This document shows positions 1 to 11,508 of a DNA stretch of 64,000 nt, piece after piece. The stretch's first letter is position 1; the number at the start of each line of letters is the position of its first letter. The stretch covers positions 62,001 to 126,000 of the forward strand of contig CAKJVC010000201.1 of NCBI GenBank assembly GCA_918026815.1. Direction: 5' to 3'. Origin of the DNA: Chalara sp. BL73. Lineage: Eukaryota; Ascomycota; Leotiomycetes; Helotiales. A model generated the notes under the pieces. That model was not told where the DNA came from and did not search any database. It saw only the letters and a list, made by a program, of their open reading frames with translations. Made by a program: the position numbers and the translations under genes.

Positions 1-753
1 ACCGATAGTAACGGAAACACCTTCGCGAAACTCGGCTGGAACCCAATCTACGCTGTTGAGTCTGCTCTAACTCTGGGCAAAACCCTCCCAACCTTCGGTG
101 TCAAATTCGAGTGTGATGGTAATGGATGCAACGGTCTTCCTTGCGCAATTGATCCAAGTAATGGATTGGGTAGCGTTACTAGTTCTCTATCAGCCACCGG
201 TGCCGGTGGTGCTGACTTTTGTGTGGTCACGATTCCTAAGGGCGTGACTGCAAGGATCGTTGTATACGCCATTGGTGATGATAGCAGCTCGAGTGATACT
301 TCCGAATCATCAAACGAAGCTGCCAAATCTACACCCAAACCTTCACCCACCCCAACGCCAACACCAACCCCTACTCCTACGCCAACTCCAAAGCCTACCA
401 CAAGCTCTTCCAGCATTGTGATTCCTACGTCGTCAGAGGAGTCATCAAGCTCCACTGAGGAAGAGTCTACCTCAGCCTCCTCAACTTTGGATGCCAGCAC
501 CAGCGTCAACACCACAGTGGCATCGCCTTCCAACTCTCCCCATATTCTCTTCCAAAATTCGACTAACTCCGCCTATCATACCGCAGCCCTCGTTAGCGGA
601 GCCCCCAGCTCAACTTTGAGCAGCTCCACAAATGAAAATAGCCCAATTGCAAGTGAGACTGGCGACAAGAAGAATTCGGCCGATGTTACCACTGTCTCAA
701 GTAGCTTCTTCAGCTTTGCCATCGCTCTGGTTGTAGCTGGCTTCATACTCTAA
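1..753 (+). CDS. C-terminal part of a SUN-like (GH132-like) GPI-anchored cell-wall protein
   Basis: The reading frame is open from base 1 to TAA at 751-753, so the 5' end lies outside the window (about 250 residues remain). The first 90 residues form a cysteine-containing globular part with short motifs such as KLGWNPIY, LPTFGV, CNGLPCAIDP and ADFCVVTIPKG. From memory these resemble the C-terminal half of fungal SUN-family wall proteins; this assignment is tentative. Then comes a low-complexity stalk with a Thr-Pro run (about 340-395) and Ser/Thr-rich sequence, typical of O-mannosylated wall proteins. The last 17 residues are hydrophobic (ending FAIALVVAGFIL) with no charged tail, as expected for a GPI-attachment signal. 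Likely location: outer plasma membrane or cell wall. The stalk and anchor signal are seen directly; the family is inferred. Confidence 0.6.
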   Translation, partial: TDSNGNTFAKLGWNPIYAVESALTLGKTLPTFGVKFECDGNGCNGLPCAIDPSNGLGSVTSSLSATGAGGADFCVVTIPKGVTARIVVYAIGDDSSSSDTSESSNEAAKSTPKPSPTPTPTPTPTPTPTPKPTTSSSSIVIPTSSEESSSSTEEESTSASSTLDASTSVNTTVASPSNSPHILFQNSTNSAYHTAALVSGAPSSTLSSSTNENSPIASETGDKKNSADVTTVSSSFFSFAIALVVAGFIL

Positions 754-2488
754 GCATCCTTAATCATTGGAACTACCTTCGACCTGTTCATACTTCAACT
801 TGTACAACGGCCCAGCACCGTTTGGCCCATTCGTTACGGATCGGCACCTTCAACTTCTTGCTCATGGCTTTATTATTATACCATATTCCTAATACGTCTG
901 GATATACGTAATCACTAAAATACGAGGGTCGTTCGACCAACATATATGCCCTAACTTATAAATATATGGATGCGGTTTTTTTCTTCTTGCACATATCTAT
1001 GGATTCTCATCTGTGATGTGGCAATTATACCCAACTTTTGGAATGGCTTTTGGAAAATGGCAGTTTGGTGGATTTTTTTGTTGTATATTGGCCGCCATTT
1101 GGGGGATCACTTCTGCGATATTGGGGAATGGTGGAGGTGGAGCGGGGGAGAGCAAAATCAGGCACGCTTATTGCCCTTTTCATTACGAAATTCATGTGTA
1201 TTAGGACGTGTTATGATCAGGGATGGTGCCGTCTTTCAAAAGAATGGCAAGGATCGGATTGAAAGGGCCTTCCTTTTGTCTGGTGTGGAACAGATAGCTG
1301 AACGTAGCAACTAAAAGTTACAGACTGTCCTTGGACCTTGGCTCTATATAAATGTGATCTTAACTTCAACTTCTCCTTGTTTCACCGGGCCGCCTGTAGC
1401 TGCATTTTCAAGTAAGAAGATGAACGAAGCTAATACAAACTTTATGTATTTAAGGCGGTACATAAGAGCATGGCATGGAACCCAGAATTGACCCGTTCTC
1501 AGGCTACCCAGGTTCATACCAAGCTTTGATGCGTATTCCACGTCACAGGTGCACATCTGGGAGGCAAGGCTGCCTTCGAAAGACTGGAGGGCATATACAA
1601 ATTCAACAAAGGTTCGGGCTGGCTCGCACACCCAAGCGGGGATCATCCGGCTTTGAGAACCCTGCCCGGGGACATCTCTATACCTGCTGAACATGCTCCC
1701 TGGTTATTGATCTACCTTTGTTTTTTGTTTATAGCGGCGCCGCTATTAAATCAGAAACCCTTAGCAAAAAGATGGGAAACGGCCTGCCGCAGGCAATACT
1801 TCCTCGGCGCCACCACGCGCCACGGAGCTTTATCTTGAACGGCTATCTGGATGGAGAAACCATGATTCGGTGCGGTGAATCTCGTGGTGGGGATGGTAGG
1901 GGGTTGTGTGCGGGATTATCGTGGCGTTGTTGCATGGCTTTGCGTTGGAGGCAAAGAGGCAGAAAAATGACGGGTGGGTGGTGGTGAGGAAGGGGACAGG
2001 GCTAGAAGCAAGCGCATACCGAGTGTTACGGATGAGCATAGCTCTGAGAAATATGGACAGGCTCATGTATCTGCGAGCCCGGGTTCCTTGGTGGGTTATA
2101 AACCTCAGCTATCGGTCTGCTAGGAGAGAAGTTGTACCTGTTCTGGACCATATGCAGTGCCTGTTTTCTTACAAACGTCTGGTATTATAAGCCAAAGAAC
2201 TGCCGCGTTCAGCTCAAAAACGCACCCCACAGGCTATTTGTTGACACTTGATATCAGAGGCAGTTGCGGGAGAACTTACTCGACACCCCAATTAGAACGA
2301 ACGAAAGCACCTGCTCAAACTCCACCATCTTCGACCATGGACACAATTAAGGTAAAAATCCTGATCAACCCTTACTTAAGCAGAGGCCGTTCTTTTTATT
2401 GTGCTAAGGCTTTATGAAGAATACAACGGGGGACAATTTCGACGGCGCAGCTCAGTGTTTGAGCTCCACCAGTTCACACTTAGACGAT
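754..2488. other. Intergenic stretch without a supported gene
   Basis: Several short open frames exist on both strands (for example 970-1314 plus and 1344-1694 minus), but none has a recognisable domain, splice structure or coherent composition. The first part, after the wall-protein stop, is AT-rich with TATA-like runs and probably holds its 3' UTR. Confidence 0.5.
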
Positions 2489-2661
2489 ATGCCAGATCTC
2501 GCCGGAAAGGCGGCTGCCATAACAGGTGGAAGTGAAGGTATCGGTATGGGCGCACTTGCACCTTGCTTAAGCGCAATATAGCCGAGTTATATATTCTATC
2601 CATCCCAGAAGAAGTGGCCAAAGCCGCCAAAGAAGCCATCACGAACACTATAAACAGATAG
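2489..2661 (+). pseudogene. Relic of a short-chain dehydrogenase (SDR) N-terminus
   Basis: An ATG at 2489 opens a frame reading MPDLAGKAAAITGGSEGIG, the start of a Rossmann-fold SDR with the TGGxxGIG dinucleotide-binding turn. The frame hits TAG about 30 codons in. Shifting the frame near 2560 gives LLKRNIAELYIL followed by EEVAKAAKEAI, the normal continuation of beta-2 and alpha-2 in this family, up to TAG around 2661. So at least one frameshift separates two halves of the same fold, and nothing of the catalytic Tyr-xxx-Lys region follows. Only about 57 of the usual 250-300 residues remain. It is not closely similar to the two intact SDR genes at 54943-55884 and 59273-60541 by eye. Confidence 0.6.
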
Positions 2662-3119
2662 CGTTCGGGATTAGACACGGGGATTGTGTAAAAAAAATGA
2701 ATGGACCCTTGATGGGTCTGGAAAACGTATGCTACCAGTTCTAGAGTGCGGACACGGAGCATGATTTATGGGCGTCAAGGGAAGTTCTAAGCATGACCGA
2801 GCTGATGCGCTTAGTGAGAAAGATATTCCATGGCCAATCAGTACAAGATACGAAGATTCGAGAATATTGATCAATGAACAAGCAGACAGCGGCACAAAGA
2901 AATTACCGATATGGTGACAAAAAACCACTGCAAACATATATTCCGGTAGGTTTACAAAATCTATATCATTATATGTTTCTAAGTAGCCAAAATCTGGGTA
3001 TAATGCATAACAATCAAACAGCCGTTTTACGCTCGTCACAAGCTCTGATCGTGGCATAGTGATTGTTGTGTAAGACGCCAATCCCAAATAGTACCATAAG
3101 ATTGTCAAGGTCCTAGGCT
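2662..3119. other. Non-coding, downstream of the SDR relic
   Basis: No recognisable gene. It holds the 3' flank of the convergent coiled-coil gene and possibly further unrecognisable remains of the SDR relic. Confidence 0.4.
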
Positions 3120-5493
3120 TCATCGAGAAGATTTTCGTGAAACGGTTCGAGATGTTTGTAATCTAGATCGATGTCTGGCTGCGTGAGGAAGAGTTACCCT
3201 TCGGTTTTGCCAGACTGCTGATTTCACGTGCCGTTCAATCATATCCGGCAGTTGCTCAACACCTCGAAAGACTTTCTGTAACAATGAGTCATACTGCGCG
3301 ATACGAGCCGCCAGCTCCTTATTTGAGGTTTCCATAAATCTAATCTTATCTGTATATCTCTGTTCAAGTCGCGAGGCTTCTTCCAAGACCTCTTTCTTGA
3401 CTGCTATGAGTTTTTCCTCGTTGGACTTCTCTGTGGCTTGTAATATTTGTAAATCCCCTCTCTGCAATGCCTTTATTCTTTGCGTTGTTTCTGCTAGTAA
3501 TGCTTGTTGCTTCAAGGTATTGGCCGTCGCTATCCCCGAAATTCTTTCACAGGTATCCTTATCTAGTTTGGATATTTCTTCAGCACTTTGCTCATGATGA
3601 GCTTTTAGTTGAGCAGCAATAGACTCTTGAAGTTCAGCTTCGTTATCTTCGTAACGTTTCAGCGCTTCAGTATGTAATTGTAATATCGATTCCAGGTTAA
3701 GGCACTCTTCGTGTTGAATCTCATTCGCCTGTTCAAGAGTCCTAACTCTTTCCATCAGCTGTTTAAACTGAGCATTTTTCTCCTGCTCTAAAGCCTCGAT
3801 GCGAGAGGAGATGTCACCCAATTGTTCCCTCTTTCTCTCATCAGTCAAAGCAACTCTGCGGCTCGAGCTCTCATGGTTGTCTGAACTATTCCTCTCAAAA
3901 GCAGTAAACCGTTCTTCGAGGCCTTCAGCTCTTTCATTAGCTTCACTCTCTGATCTGGTAAGTTGTCCCCGAAGGCCATCGATCTGGCCTTGCATCTTCC
4001 ATCCCGTCTCAGAAAATTGTTGCTCTACTCTGACGGCCTGGGCCTTGCTATGAGCCTCAGATGTTGCGAGGCGTGTATCCATGTCTTCTATCAGACGTTG
4101 TGTTTTCTTCTCAGCTGCTGTTACAGCCTCCTTAGCCTCCTTTACTAACTCATGGTTGCGAGCTTCGGCAGCATTCACTTGCGCCTCAAGTATCCTCGTC
4201 CGCTCAGCCTGGGTCATTGAGTCATTCTCGATAATGGTCAAAAAGTGAAGTATATGCGCTTTCGCAGCTTGTAAAGCGTGTTGAGTAGAGCCGCTTTTCG
4301 GTACCTCAGTATCAGCCGTTATATTAGGCACATTGTAGCACTGAATATCTGGTATCGGTAACTGTCTCATGAATGAGCATTCGGTTTGGTAAACGGTCGA
4401 CTTTGAGGTCTTGTTCGACAAGACAACTGCATCTTCGGAACTAGTCTGAGAGTCCATGTGGCTTTTGCTTTGCAAATGTTTTTCGAAGTATTTTGTTGTT
4501 CTCGAACTACCATGCCAGGATGCACATGATTTTTCGCAATCGAGACATTCAAAGAACTCTCCCTGTGGCACAGCATCAATCCTGCTTTGCGGATAGGTCT
4601 GGCGCAGTCTTTCAAGCGCTGATACCATCCAATCACTTATCTTTTGCAAGCATTAGTTATTATGCTATTAATGCTATTAATGCTGTAAAAGAAATTTACT
4701 TCACCTTTCTTTCCTTCTTGAATAATAAGGGTGCCTTATGCAGGACCTCGTCTTGATATCGTCTCGGGCGCGGAGTATTCGCTTTGTTGGGCGTGCCATA
4801 TTCAGAAGGCGCAGCTCGTCTACTCAGCTCTTCCGGCGATGCCCGACGTTTGAGGGTTCGTTCCGGAGTCGAGGCTGCAAATGGACTTGAGGAATTGCTG
4901 TCGGTGATTTCATCTGGCATAGTTCGCCTCTTACTTGGAGTTATGGGCAGAGTTTGCTTGGAAGTAGCAATTGTTGCTTGTGCACTAAGACTTTCATCTC
5001 TATCACATACTTCAGTGTAGGTGCCCATACCGCATTCTGCTTGAGCTTTCTCTGCGTCACCCTGCCTTCTAATGGACAGTATTTCTGCATCATTTTGATC
5101 ATGATCAACTATTGGCGGTTTCATAGTGCTAGTAGTCTCTTTCGCAATATCGTGATTAGGCCCAATGATGAATCCCTGTCCGCCAGTTGGCCGTTTCACG
5201 ATTGCCAATATCTGCTCCTATCAATTTGTCAACAAATGAGATCTTGAGATTGGGTGTGTCCTCACCTCTACCAAATATCTTAGCAATTTTACAATCAAAT
5301 GCCTCTCGCTTCTAACATATGCTTCGTTATCTAAACGATTTGGGTCCAAGTACCGACGGAGATAAGAATCAGTCAAGCTCTTATGATAAACTCCACCTTC
5401 ACCTGCTGGTTCGATTTGGATTTCTTGGATGATGAATAGAACAAGTTCCTTATATCGAGGGTCCGAAATATCAGGCCTCACTACCTGAGACAT
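3120..5493 (-). CDS. Zinc-finger plus long coiled-coil protein, function unknown
   Basis: Three exons can be joined in phase: 5266-5493, 4705-5211 and 3120-4640. The introns (5212-5265 and 4641-4704) start GTGAGG and GTGAAG; the second has a good CTAAT branch site. The product is about 750 residues. The first 76 residues are a compact, conserved-looking acidic/helical region. Next is a Ser/Thr/Pro-rich disordered linker (about 77-245). Then a C2H2-type finger appears: CLDCEKSC, then HLQSKSHM with His-x5-His spacing, as in U1/matrin-like fingers. After it a long Glu/Gln/Lys/Arg-rich heptad region runs about 330 residues (for example QAERTRILEAQVNAAEARN) and the C-terminus is basic. I do not recognise the family. 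A nuclear or scaffold role is only a guess from the finger and basic tail. The intron 2 acceptor (AAAAG) is the least certain junction. Confidence 0.65.
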
Positions 5494-7568
5494 TGTACAT
5501 CGAGATTGCGTTGAAAAGCTATGACAATGATACTGTCGCCGACGCGACCACGCGTTTAATTGTTTACGACCCCTGTCTCAGTAGTGATTGTGTCACGTGC
5601 AGGCGAATAAAAGATCAAAATGTTATTGCAGCTGATCTTGTCTAGTCGATATTACGATTTTTGTAGCTTAGCTTACTCTCTGATAATTTTAATGGTCTCT
5701 CTATACTGAAATTTGTTTACGCAAAACTTGAAGGGCGGTTTCAAGAACAACGAAAGTCTTAATTAGATTTTTCCCTAGCAATGCATTTTAACTCTCGAGC
5801 TTCGAAAATTGTTTGTATGGGCTCCGTGCAAGAGTGTCTTGATTATCTAGCCGCAATAATATTAAACTATTAGCTCCATAGAGCTCTTTAGCGTTGGAGA
5901 GGAACTAAGCGTTGAATCACAATCGCTTATATCATGTTTTTGAAGGCTATCAACTTTTTACGCTATTACTATTATTCCAAAAACGCCGCAGCTCATCTAG
6001 CGCATAAAAGAGCTGTTATCCTCTCCCAAATAAACCGTGATTCAGTGATTATCCAGTTCACGGACTTTGATCTCCAGGAAGCATTAAAATTTTGGCAAAA
6101 CAAAGATGACTAACCAGAAGTTGATATTGTGAGCTCCTCAGGTCGCTGTTTGCCATTAGTGATTGAGGCACTTAGCAACCACGATTTGCTACTAGCCAGA
6201 GCAATATTGAATGTATAATCGCTTTTGGGCCAATTATTAATAGCATCTTCACTTTTCTGTCTTTTGCGTGAAAGCCCTCTGGCATCTGAGGGTACGATCT
6301 TCACTATTTGAAATCTTTGTGGATACTTGTATATGTTAATATGTGCTATAAACTGGGGCTACATCAAGTTTGGGTTTACGGATATAGCCGCTTCTACACA
6401 TTTAGACGGAAAGTATGTATTCTCCGCAGCCTTTTCAACCGAGAATACTTGCTCATATATTCAGAAAGCTACCCTACCGCAAGTCGACCCTCGTGATCTA
6501 GGATTTCCAAAAATTTATTTTGAACAAAAAAGGAAAAAACCGATCCATGGGTTCAATGGAAATAATAGGATTATCGTGATATATCGATCTTTGATCCTTG
6601 TATCAATACCAAATGATATGATATTAGTGATTTATAAATATATACTACGCTTAAGATATCAATATTATGTTATACAATTTGATGTGTTACTATGTGCTAC
6701 GCACGGTTATGATATTTTTGCTTAGCTGTTTTCATTCAAGTATAATCAAGAATCTAGTGTGTCGTGTCGACTCGAAAACACTTTCTTTGAACTATTATTA
6801 ATCTTGTTAAACTTTTGTAACTGTTTTTGGCGAAATTTAGTATTATCGCTGTATAGGATAATATGCGAATTCTATATTATCAACCGTTACTTTATATTAC
6901 AACATTGCGCGACACAGTATTTTTTTAACTATAATATTATACACATTAATTCACTGTATGCTAAGACATCGCAATACTATTGATCTTCGCTTTATGGTAA
7001 ACCTCTGCGGCATGGGAGATTCAATATCGCTCCAACTACTTTACTGTTACCTTGCATGGCATTACCTCCTTAGCGATTTGTGAAACTTCGATTTTGGACT
7101 GTCGAACGCCTTAGGCAAGAGCACTAATTTTTCGATTACCTAGAAAAACAACCACAGGTATGGCTTTTTTCAGCTGATGCTAAATTTGCACCCATATCTC
7201 AGTAGGAGAGTAGCCAGGGTGATCTTCTCGTGTCGAATCTCGACGCCACCTACCCCCCCATTAAGCAGTGCGGTAATGATGGTGTAACATTTCTCCTGAG
7301 AAAATACAATCTGACGAGCCACAACCCTGGCAATATACTGGTTGCGCCACCGCAAAACCATGCACATCATTTATTTGAGCGGCTATCAGAAATTCAGCCC
7401 CCAAGTATACCACACCACTGTTGCAAGGATATATAACCAGTGGTCTCCCACACTTAGCAGGCTCTGAATTCAATGCTGGTAAGTGTAATGACTACTTTAC
7501 TTACATCAGAAACTCTTCTGCTTCAAGAATAAACTATTTTCCACAACAAATTTTCAGAATACCTGAGA
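5494..7568. other. AT-rich intergenic region
   Basis: Long AT-rich tract with many stop codons in all frames. Short open frames (for example 6327-6725 plus) have low-complexity, non-protein-like composition. No transposase or repeat unit was recognised by eye. The last few hundred bases presumably hold the promoter of the DUF3176 gene. Confidence 0.5.
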
Positions 7569-9647
7569 ATGAGCCCACGGCCATACTTCACACTTTCCCA
7601 AGATGAGATGCATCTAATTTCTGGGTCAGCCACACCACTGCATCAATTATCTTTGAGCAGTAGCTCTCTGCCACATAAAATTCCCAGAAAGCCCGTTTCA
7701 CCTGCGCTCACCACATCTGAATCACTACCCTCTTCGCCTATGAAGCCTAAATCTTTCTTTCAAGGCCTTGTGACTCTGTTTCAGAACCTTGCTCCGTTTT
7801 GGTATCACTGGAAATGGGAAGCTATAGCTTCTTGTTTTATTCTGGCAACCCCGATTATCATTGCCATTTCTATCAGGCCTTACGCATCACAGCCGTTGCC
7901 AAAATGGCACTCGCACATCTCGATTAACGCCATTTTGTCTATTTGTAACACGGTTTTCAAAGCATCCGTTACTTTTGTTCTTGCTTCTTGTATCGGACAA
8001 CTTCAATGGACTTGGTTCTTGTCCGAGCGTCCACTTTATGATGTCGTACGCTATACAAACGCTGCGAATGGACCATGGGGCTCCATGCAGCTTCTTTGGA
8101 CGCAAAACATTCATAACCCTCTGGCTACTCTTGGGGCGTTCATATTAGTGGCTACAGTGCCACTAGACCCCATCATGCAGCAGCTTCTCACACAATACGA
8201 CTGCAGCGTATCACTCAAGAATGAGAACGTAACTTTGCCCCGTACAAATATGGCGAGTAACCAGAATCTTGCCATGTTCTACCACCCCCCTTCACTCCTC
8301 AACCCGACAGTCTATGATCCAAATGACAAGATCTTCTGGAGTTGCTCCACGGGCAACTGTACATTCTCCGAGTTTGGGACTGTAGGATATTGTAGCTCCT
8401 GCGAGGATCTCTCAACTAGCATCCTCTTCAACACGACTTGTGTCCCGGTTCAGGACGGAGAGAAGTCAGTTACCCATAAGGATTGTCCTCAAGGCAACTG
8501 GCCCAACATTACGTCTAGTTTGAATTATGGCCTTGAGTCTTCGCAACTATTGTGGCTTAATATAAGTTCATTCTCAATTGGCCCTGAAGAGCCGGACGTG
8601 TGTACTGCGGCTATACATGCCGGTCATCCTTACCTTACTAGAGTCATTGTTCTTGTAGGCAAGACATCTAATTCAAATCTAAAGTATTCTTTGGATTTGA
8701 ATGATCCCCTCATGAACTGTGAAACAACGGCCACTGCTGAAACCTGGCGCTGTAGAGGATATGGTGCAGCTATTTGCACACTTCAGCCATGTGTCCGAAC
8801 ATACAATGCTACCATAAAAGCTGGATACCTCGAGGAGCACATGATATCTCAATCAAGTTCGACCGTTTGGGGAGAGAACAGTTCGCCAACGGGCTCATTA
8901 CAATCACTATGGGGTATGGTTGACAAATACTGTATTTCAAGAAATGATAGTGAACGCCTAAAGTATGAAGGATACAAACTAGGCGGGTCGTTTCGGTGGC
9001 TTGCTTACAATGTATCTCGGCCACCATTCACACCGCCTGGTCAACTCGAACCCGATTCCCTCGCATCTTCTCTGCTACAACGAAAATGCCTGTATTTAAT
9101 GGATGAAATAGTTTCCGATTCCTTCGCTTCCAGGAAGTTGTGGCAAGACTTTGTCGGCACAGTTCAGGGTAGCAGTTTAGGACTATACGTGCCTGGCGGA
9201 GTTAGTTCTAAATTAGAAGTCTCTGTTTTCACGGGGCCCCCACTCCTGAGGTTATTATATAATGAAAGCGGAATCGAATTTGAACAAGTGCAGAGAATGT
9301 TCATGAACTTTTCTGATATTCTCACAGCATGGGTACGGACACATGGCAACGAAACTAATTCCGAACCCGCTTTAGGCGAAGCCTGGCATTATGCAACCTG
9401 TGTAAAGGCTAACTGGGCTTGGATGGCCTTCCCGGGAGCAACATCCCTCTTTACTTTACTCTTTTTCATTCTGGTGGTAATAAACGCTGAAAAGCAGCAC
9501 ACACCCGTTTGGAAGCTATCTCCATTAGCATGGATCTTTCAAGGTCCTACTGGTCTTACAAGGCTCAATGGAACCAAAACTAGTGTGAATAACATGGAAT
9601 CAAAGTCTAAAGATATAGTCATCAGCTTACTCAAGAACCCGAATTGA
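7569..9647 (+). CDS. DUF3176-family integral membrane protein
   Basis: Single-exon gene for 692 residues. After a cytoplasmic, Ser/Pro-rich N-terminus (about 1-70) come hydrophobic segments near 85-105 (ASCFILATPIIIAISI), 120-140 and 185-205. They include the hallmark of this family, the stretch around PLYDVVRYTNAANGPWGS (residues about 152-170) followed by LLW. A large extracellular loop of about 420 residues carries many N-glycosylation sequons (NVT, NCT, NTT, NIT, NIS, NAT, NVS, NES, NFS) and about a dozen cysteines. A final membrane helix (ATSLFTLLFFILVVIN) precedes a short cytoplasmic tail. DUF3176 proteins are common in filamentous ascomycetes, often in large families, and have no established function. 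Start: first ATG of the open frame; a second ATG lies 12 codons downstream. Confidence 0.85.
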   Translation: MSPRPYFTLSQDEMHLISGSATPLHQLSLSSSSLPHKIPRKPVSPALTTSESLPSSPMKPKSFFQGLVTLFQNLAPFWYHWKWEAIASCFILATPIIIAISIRPYASQPLPKWHSHISINAILSICNTVFKASVTFVLASCIGQLQWTWFLSERPLYDVVRYTNAANGPWGSMQLLWTQNIHNPLATLGAFILVATVPLDPIMQQLLTQYDCSVSLKNENVTLPRTNMASNQNLAMFYHPPSLLNPTVYDPNDKIFWSCSTGNCTFSEFGTVGYCSSCEDLSTSILFNTTCVPVQDGEKSVTHKDCPQGNWPNITSSLNYGLESSQLLWLNISSFSIGPEEPDVCTAAIHAGHPYLTRVIVLVGKTSNSNLKYSLDLNDPLMNCETTATAETWRCRGYGAAICTLQPCVRTYNATIKAGYLEEHMISQSSSTVWGENSSPTGSLQSLWGMVDKYCISRNDSERLKYEGYKLGGSFRWLAYNVSRPPFTPPGQLEPDSLASSLLQRKCLYLMDEIVSDSFASRKLWQDFVGTVQGSSLGLYVPGGVSSKLEVSVFTGPPLLRLLYNESGIEFEQVQRMFMNFSDILTAWVRTHGNETNSEPALGEAWHYATCVKANWAWMAFPGATSLFTLLFFILVVINAEKQHTPVWKLSPLAWIFQGPTGLTRLNGTKTSVNNMESKSKDIVISLLKNPN

Positions 9648-11488
9648 AGCAAGAAAGATTGTACTATAGAATTGTGCAATGCTTTTATACGGGCAGCGTG
9701 AGCCAACTTTGACACCTAAAGATGTTAGTCTGGGACATCATATAGTTGTGAATCATTGCCAAGACCGGTTGGGGAGGGTAGCTGTTGGTAAACAGTATGT
9801 ATAAATAAACTTACATGAATGTCTATAAATCAATCAGGCACCGCTGGAGTTTCAAAGTGCATAATTTATATACTTTTCATTTTATCTATAATTTCACCCC
9901 AGGATACCAGGAATTGTGTGTTTCGCATGACAATTAAGCCCAGGACCAGATTCAGCTATTGCATTTAGCTCTTGAATGACAGGTTTTACTCAGCCAACGG
10001 CCACCTTCGACTATGCTTGTTCATTTATATCGGAGAGCTGTCCTAATCAAAGTTAAATTTCATGATTTGAGATTCCAAGATTCGCTTTGATAAAGTACGG
10101 GAATTTGCCATTTAGCACTGAGCTTATTCTATGCATAACACACTCCTTGCGTTCCTGGGGTATCCATCTAAGCAGCGAGTAAGGTTGTAAGCCGCCTCGG
10201 CTAGATTATTCGATGCTACTGTCGTTCTAACATAGAGTCTAACCACTGTAATAGACGTTGGCCAGTTTTGGCGATTCTTGGGTGCAACATATAGAGTCCT
10301 TATCATGATGTGGTGCAGGAGGACCTTATCCTGAGGTTGATTAGACAGAGACAAGTGCTTGTGGAACGGCGGTGACTTCAATCGCTCTTCCTAATAACTT
10401 GCTGCCTAGATTTACTCTCGACATATTGTGCGTAGTTGATGAAATAGGTACCCAAACTCTGTTTCAATTAACAAAAACATCACCTCGAAAGAGTTCTTCC
10501 ACCGTTGACGGTGGTCTGGACGGCTAGGGGATAAATGTGACAACGTTGATTACTTGGATGTACTCCTTGATTCCTATAATTAGTTTAATCTGTGAAGTGG
10601 CTGTTCGATGTATACGCCCGGTACGTTTTGCAACTGAAAAGTCTAATGACCTGCAGAAGGCTAATAATATGGATCATCAATCGCGACGGAGGGATAAATA
10701 ACCTAAGTTCAGGGGGCTCAAGATAATGGGCCAAACTTCTGTAAATATCGAATGTTTCAAAATCTAGCGAATGTTTCAGCTTTGAAAGTTCTCCTAAAAT
10801 GGGTTGTAAAATGTTGGAATGCATCGCAAAACATCAAACGATGCCCGCTAATGCACAGTCTAAAGTAATTGTACATCATGAGTAAGCCATTCAAGCCTTT
10901 TATGATAGCTGTCGATCATCGTTCTTGGCAATAACGACTGTATGAATCCTACACTTAGAGAAAAATATGACACCACAAGCTATAGCCTTAAAACTCTTAC
11001 TGCGGTTTAGTAAATATCATTATTGGAACAAAGGCTATATTATTAATTACTAATTAACGCTTTGATAATCTTAAATCTTGAATTTTTAAGTGTTGAAGCT
11101 AACTGTTCTTGTTTAAAGCTCAAGTTGAAACTGGTTTTTTTTATGCTCGCCAGATTTTACGGCTTTGTATGTCACTTACATTTTTCTCGAGGGGAGATGC
11201 TATATATCATCAATATTAGTCACTCATATGCAGATGCGCGAAATGGACTTTATGGTCAAGCAGAGTTTTATCACAAAGGCAAAAACATGTGGGCCGATGA
11301 AGGATCTGCAGACAGGGATGATTTGGCTGAGTAATTTACTGTCAAGATCCATGGAAGGCTGACTTTCAGCCTCATCTCATCACAACCTCTCATCAGTCGA
11401 TCATAAAGTTTGATCAATTGTACATAGTTTCAGCCATTGTGAAGTCCTCCAAAGTGAGATAATTACTTCTATCTCTCTGTATGGTTCT
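9648..11488. other. AT-rich intergenic region
   Basis: No supported gene; short frames such as 10124-10381 minus and 11062-11334 plus lack recognisable features. The last about 200 bases before 11489 are the native upstream region of the FlbE-like gene and are missing from its second copy. Confidence 0.45.
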
Positions 11489-11508
11489 CAGTAATATTAT
11501 TTTGCACG

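Noticed and set aside
48..533. Long minus-strand frame rich in Val-Gly repeats
   Set aside because: Antisense shadow of the Thr-Pro and Ser-rich wall-protein stalk.
970..1314. Overlapping plus-strand open frames
   Set aside because: Three overlapping frames with erratic composition, no domain and no splice signals; chance frames.
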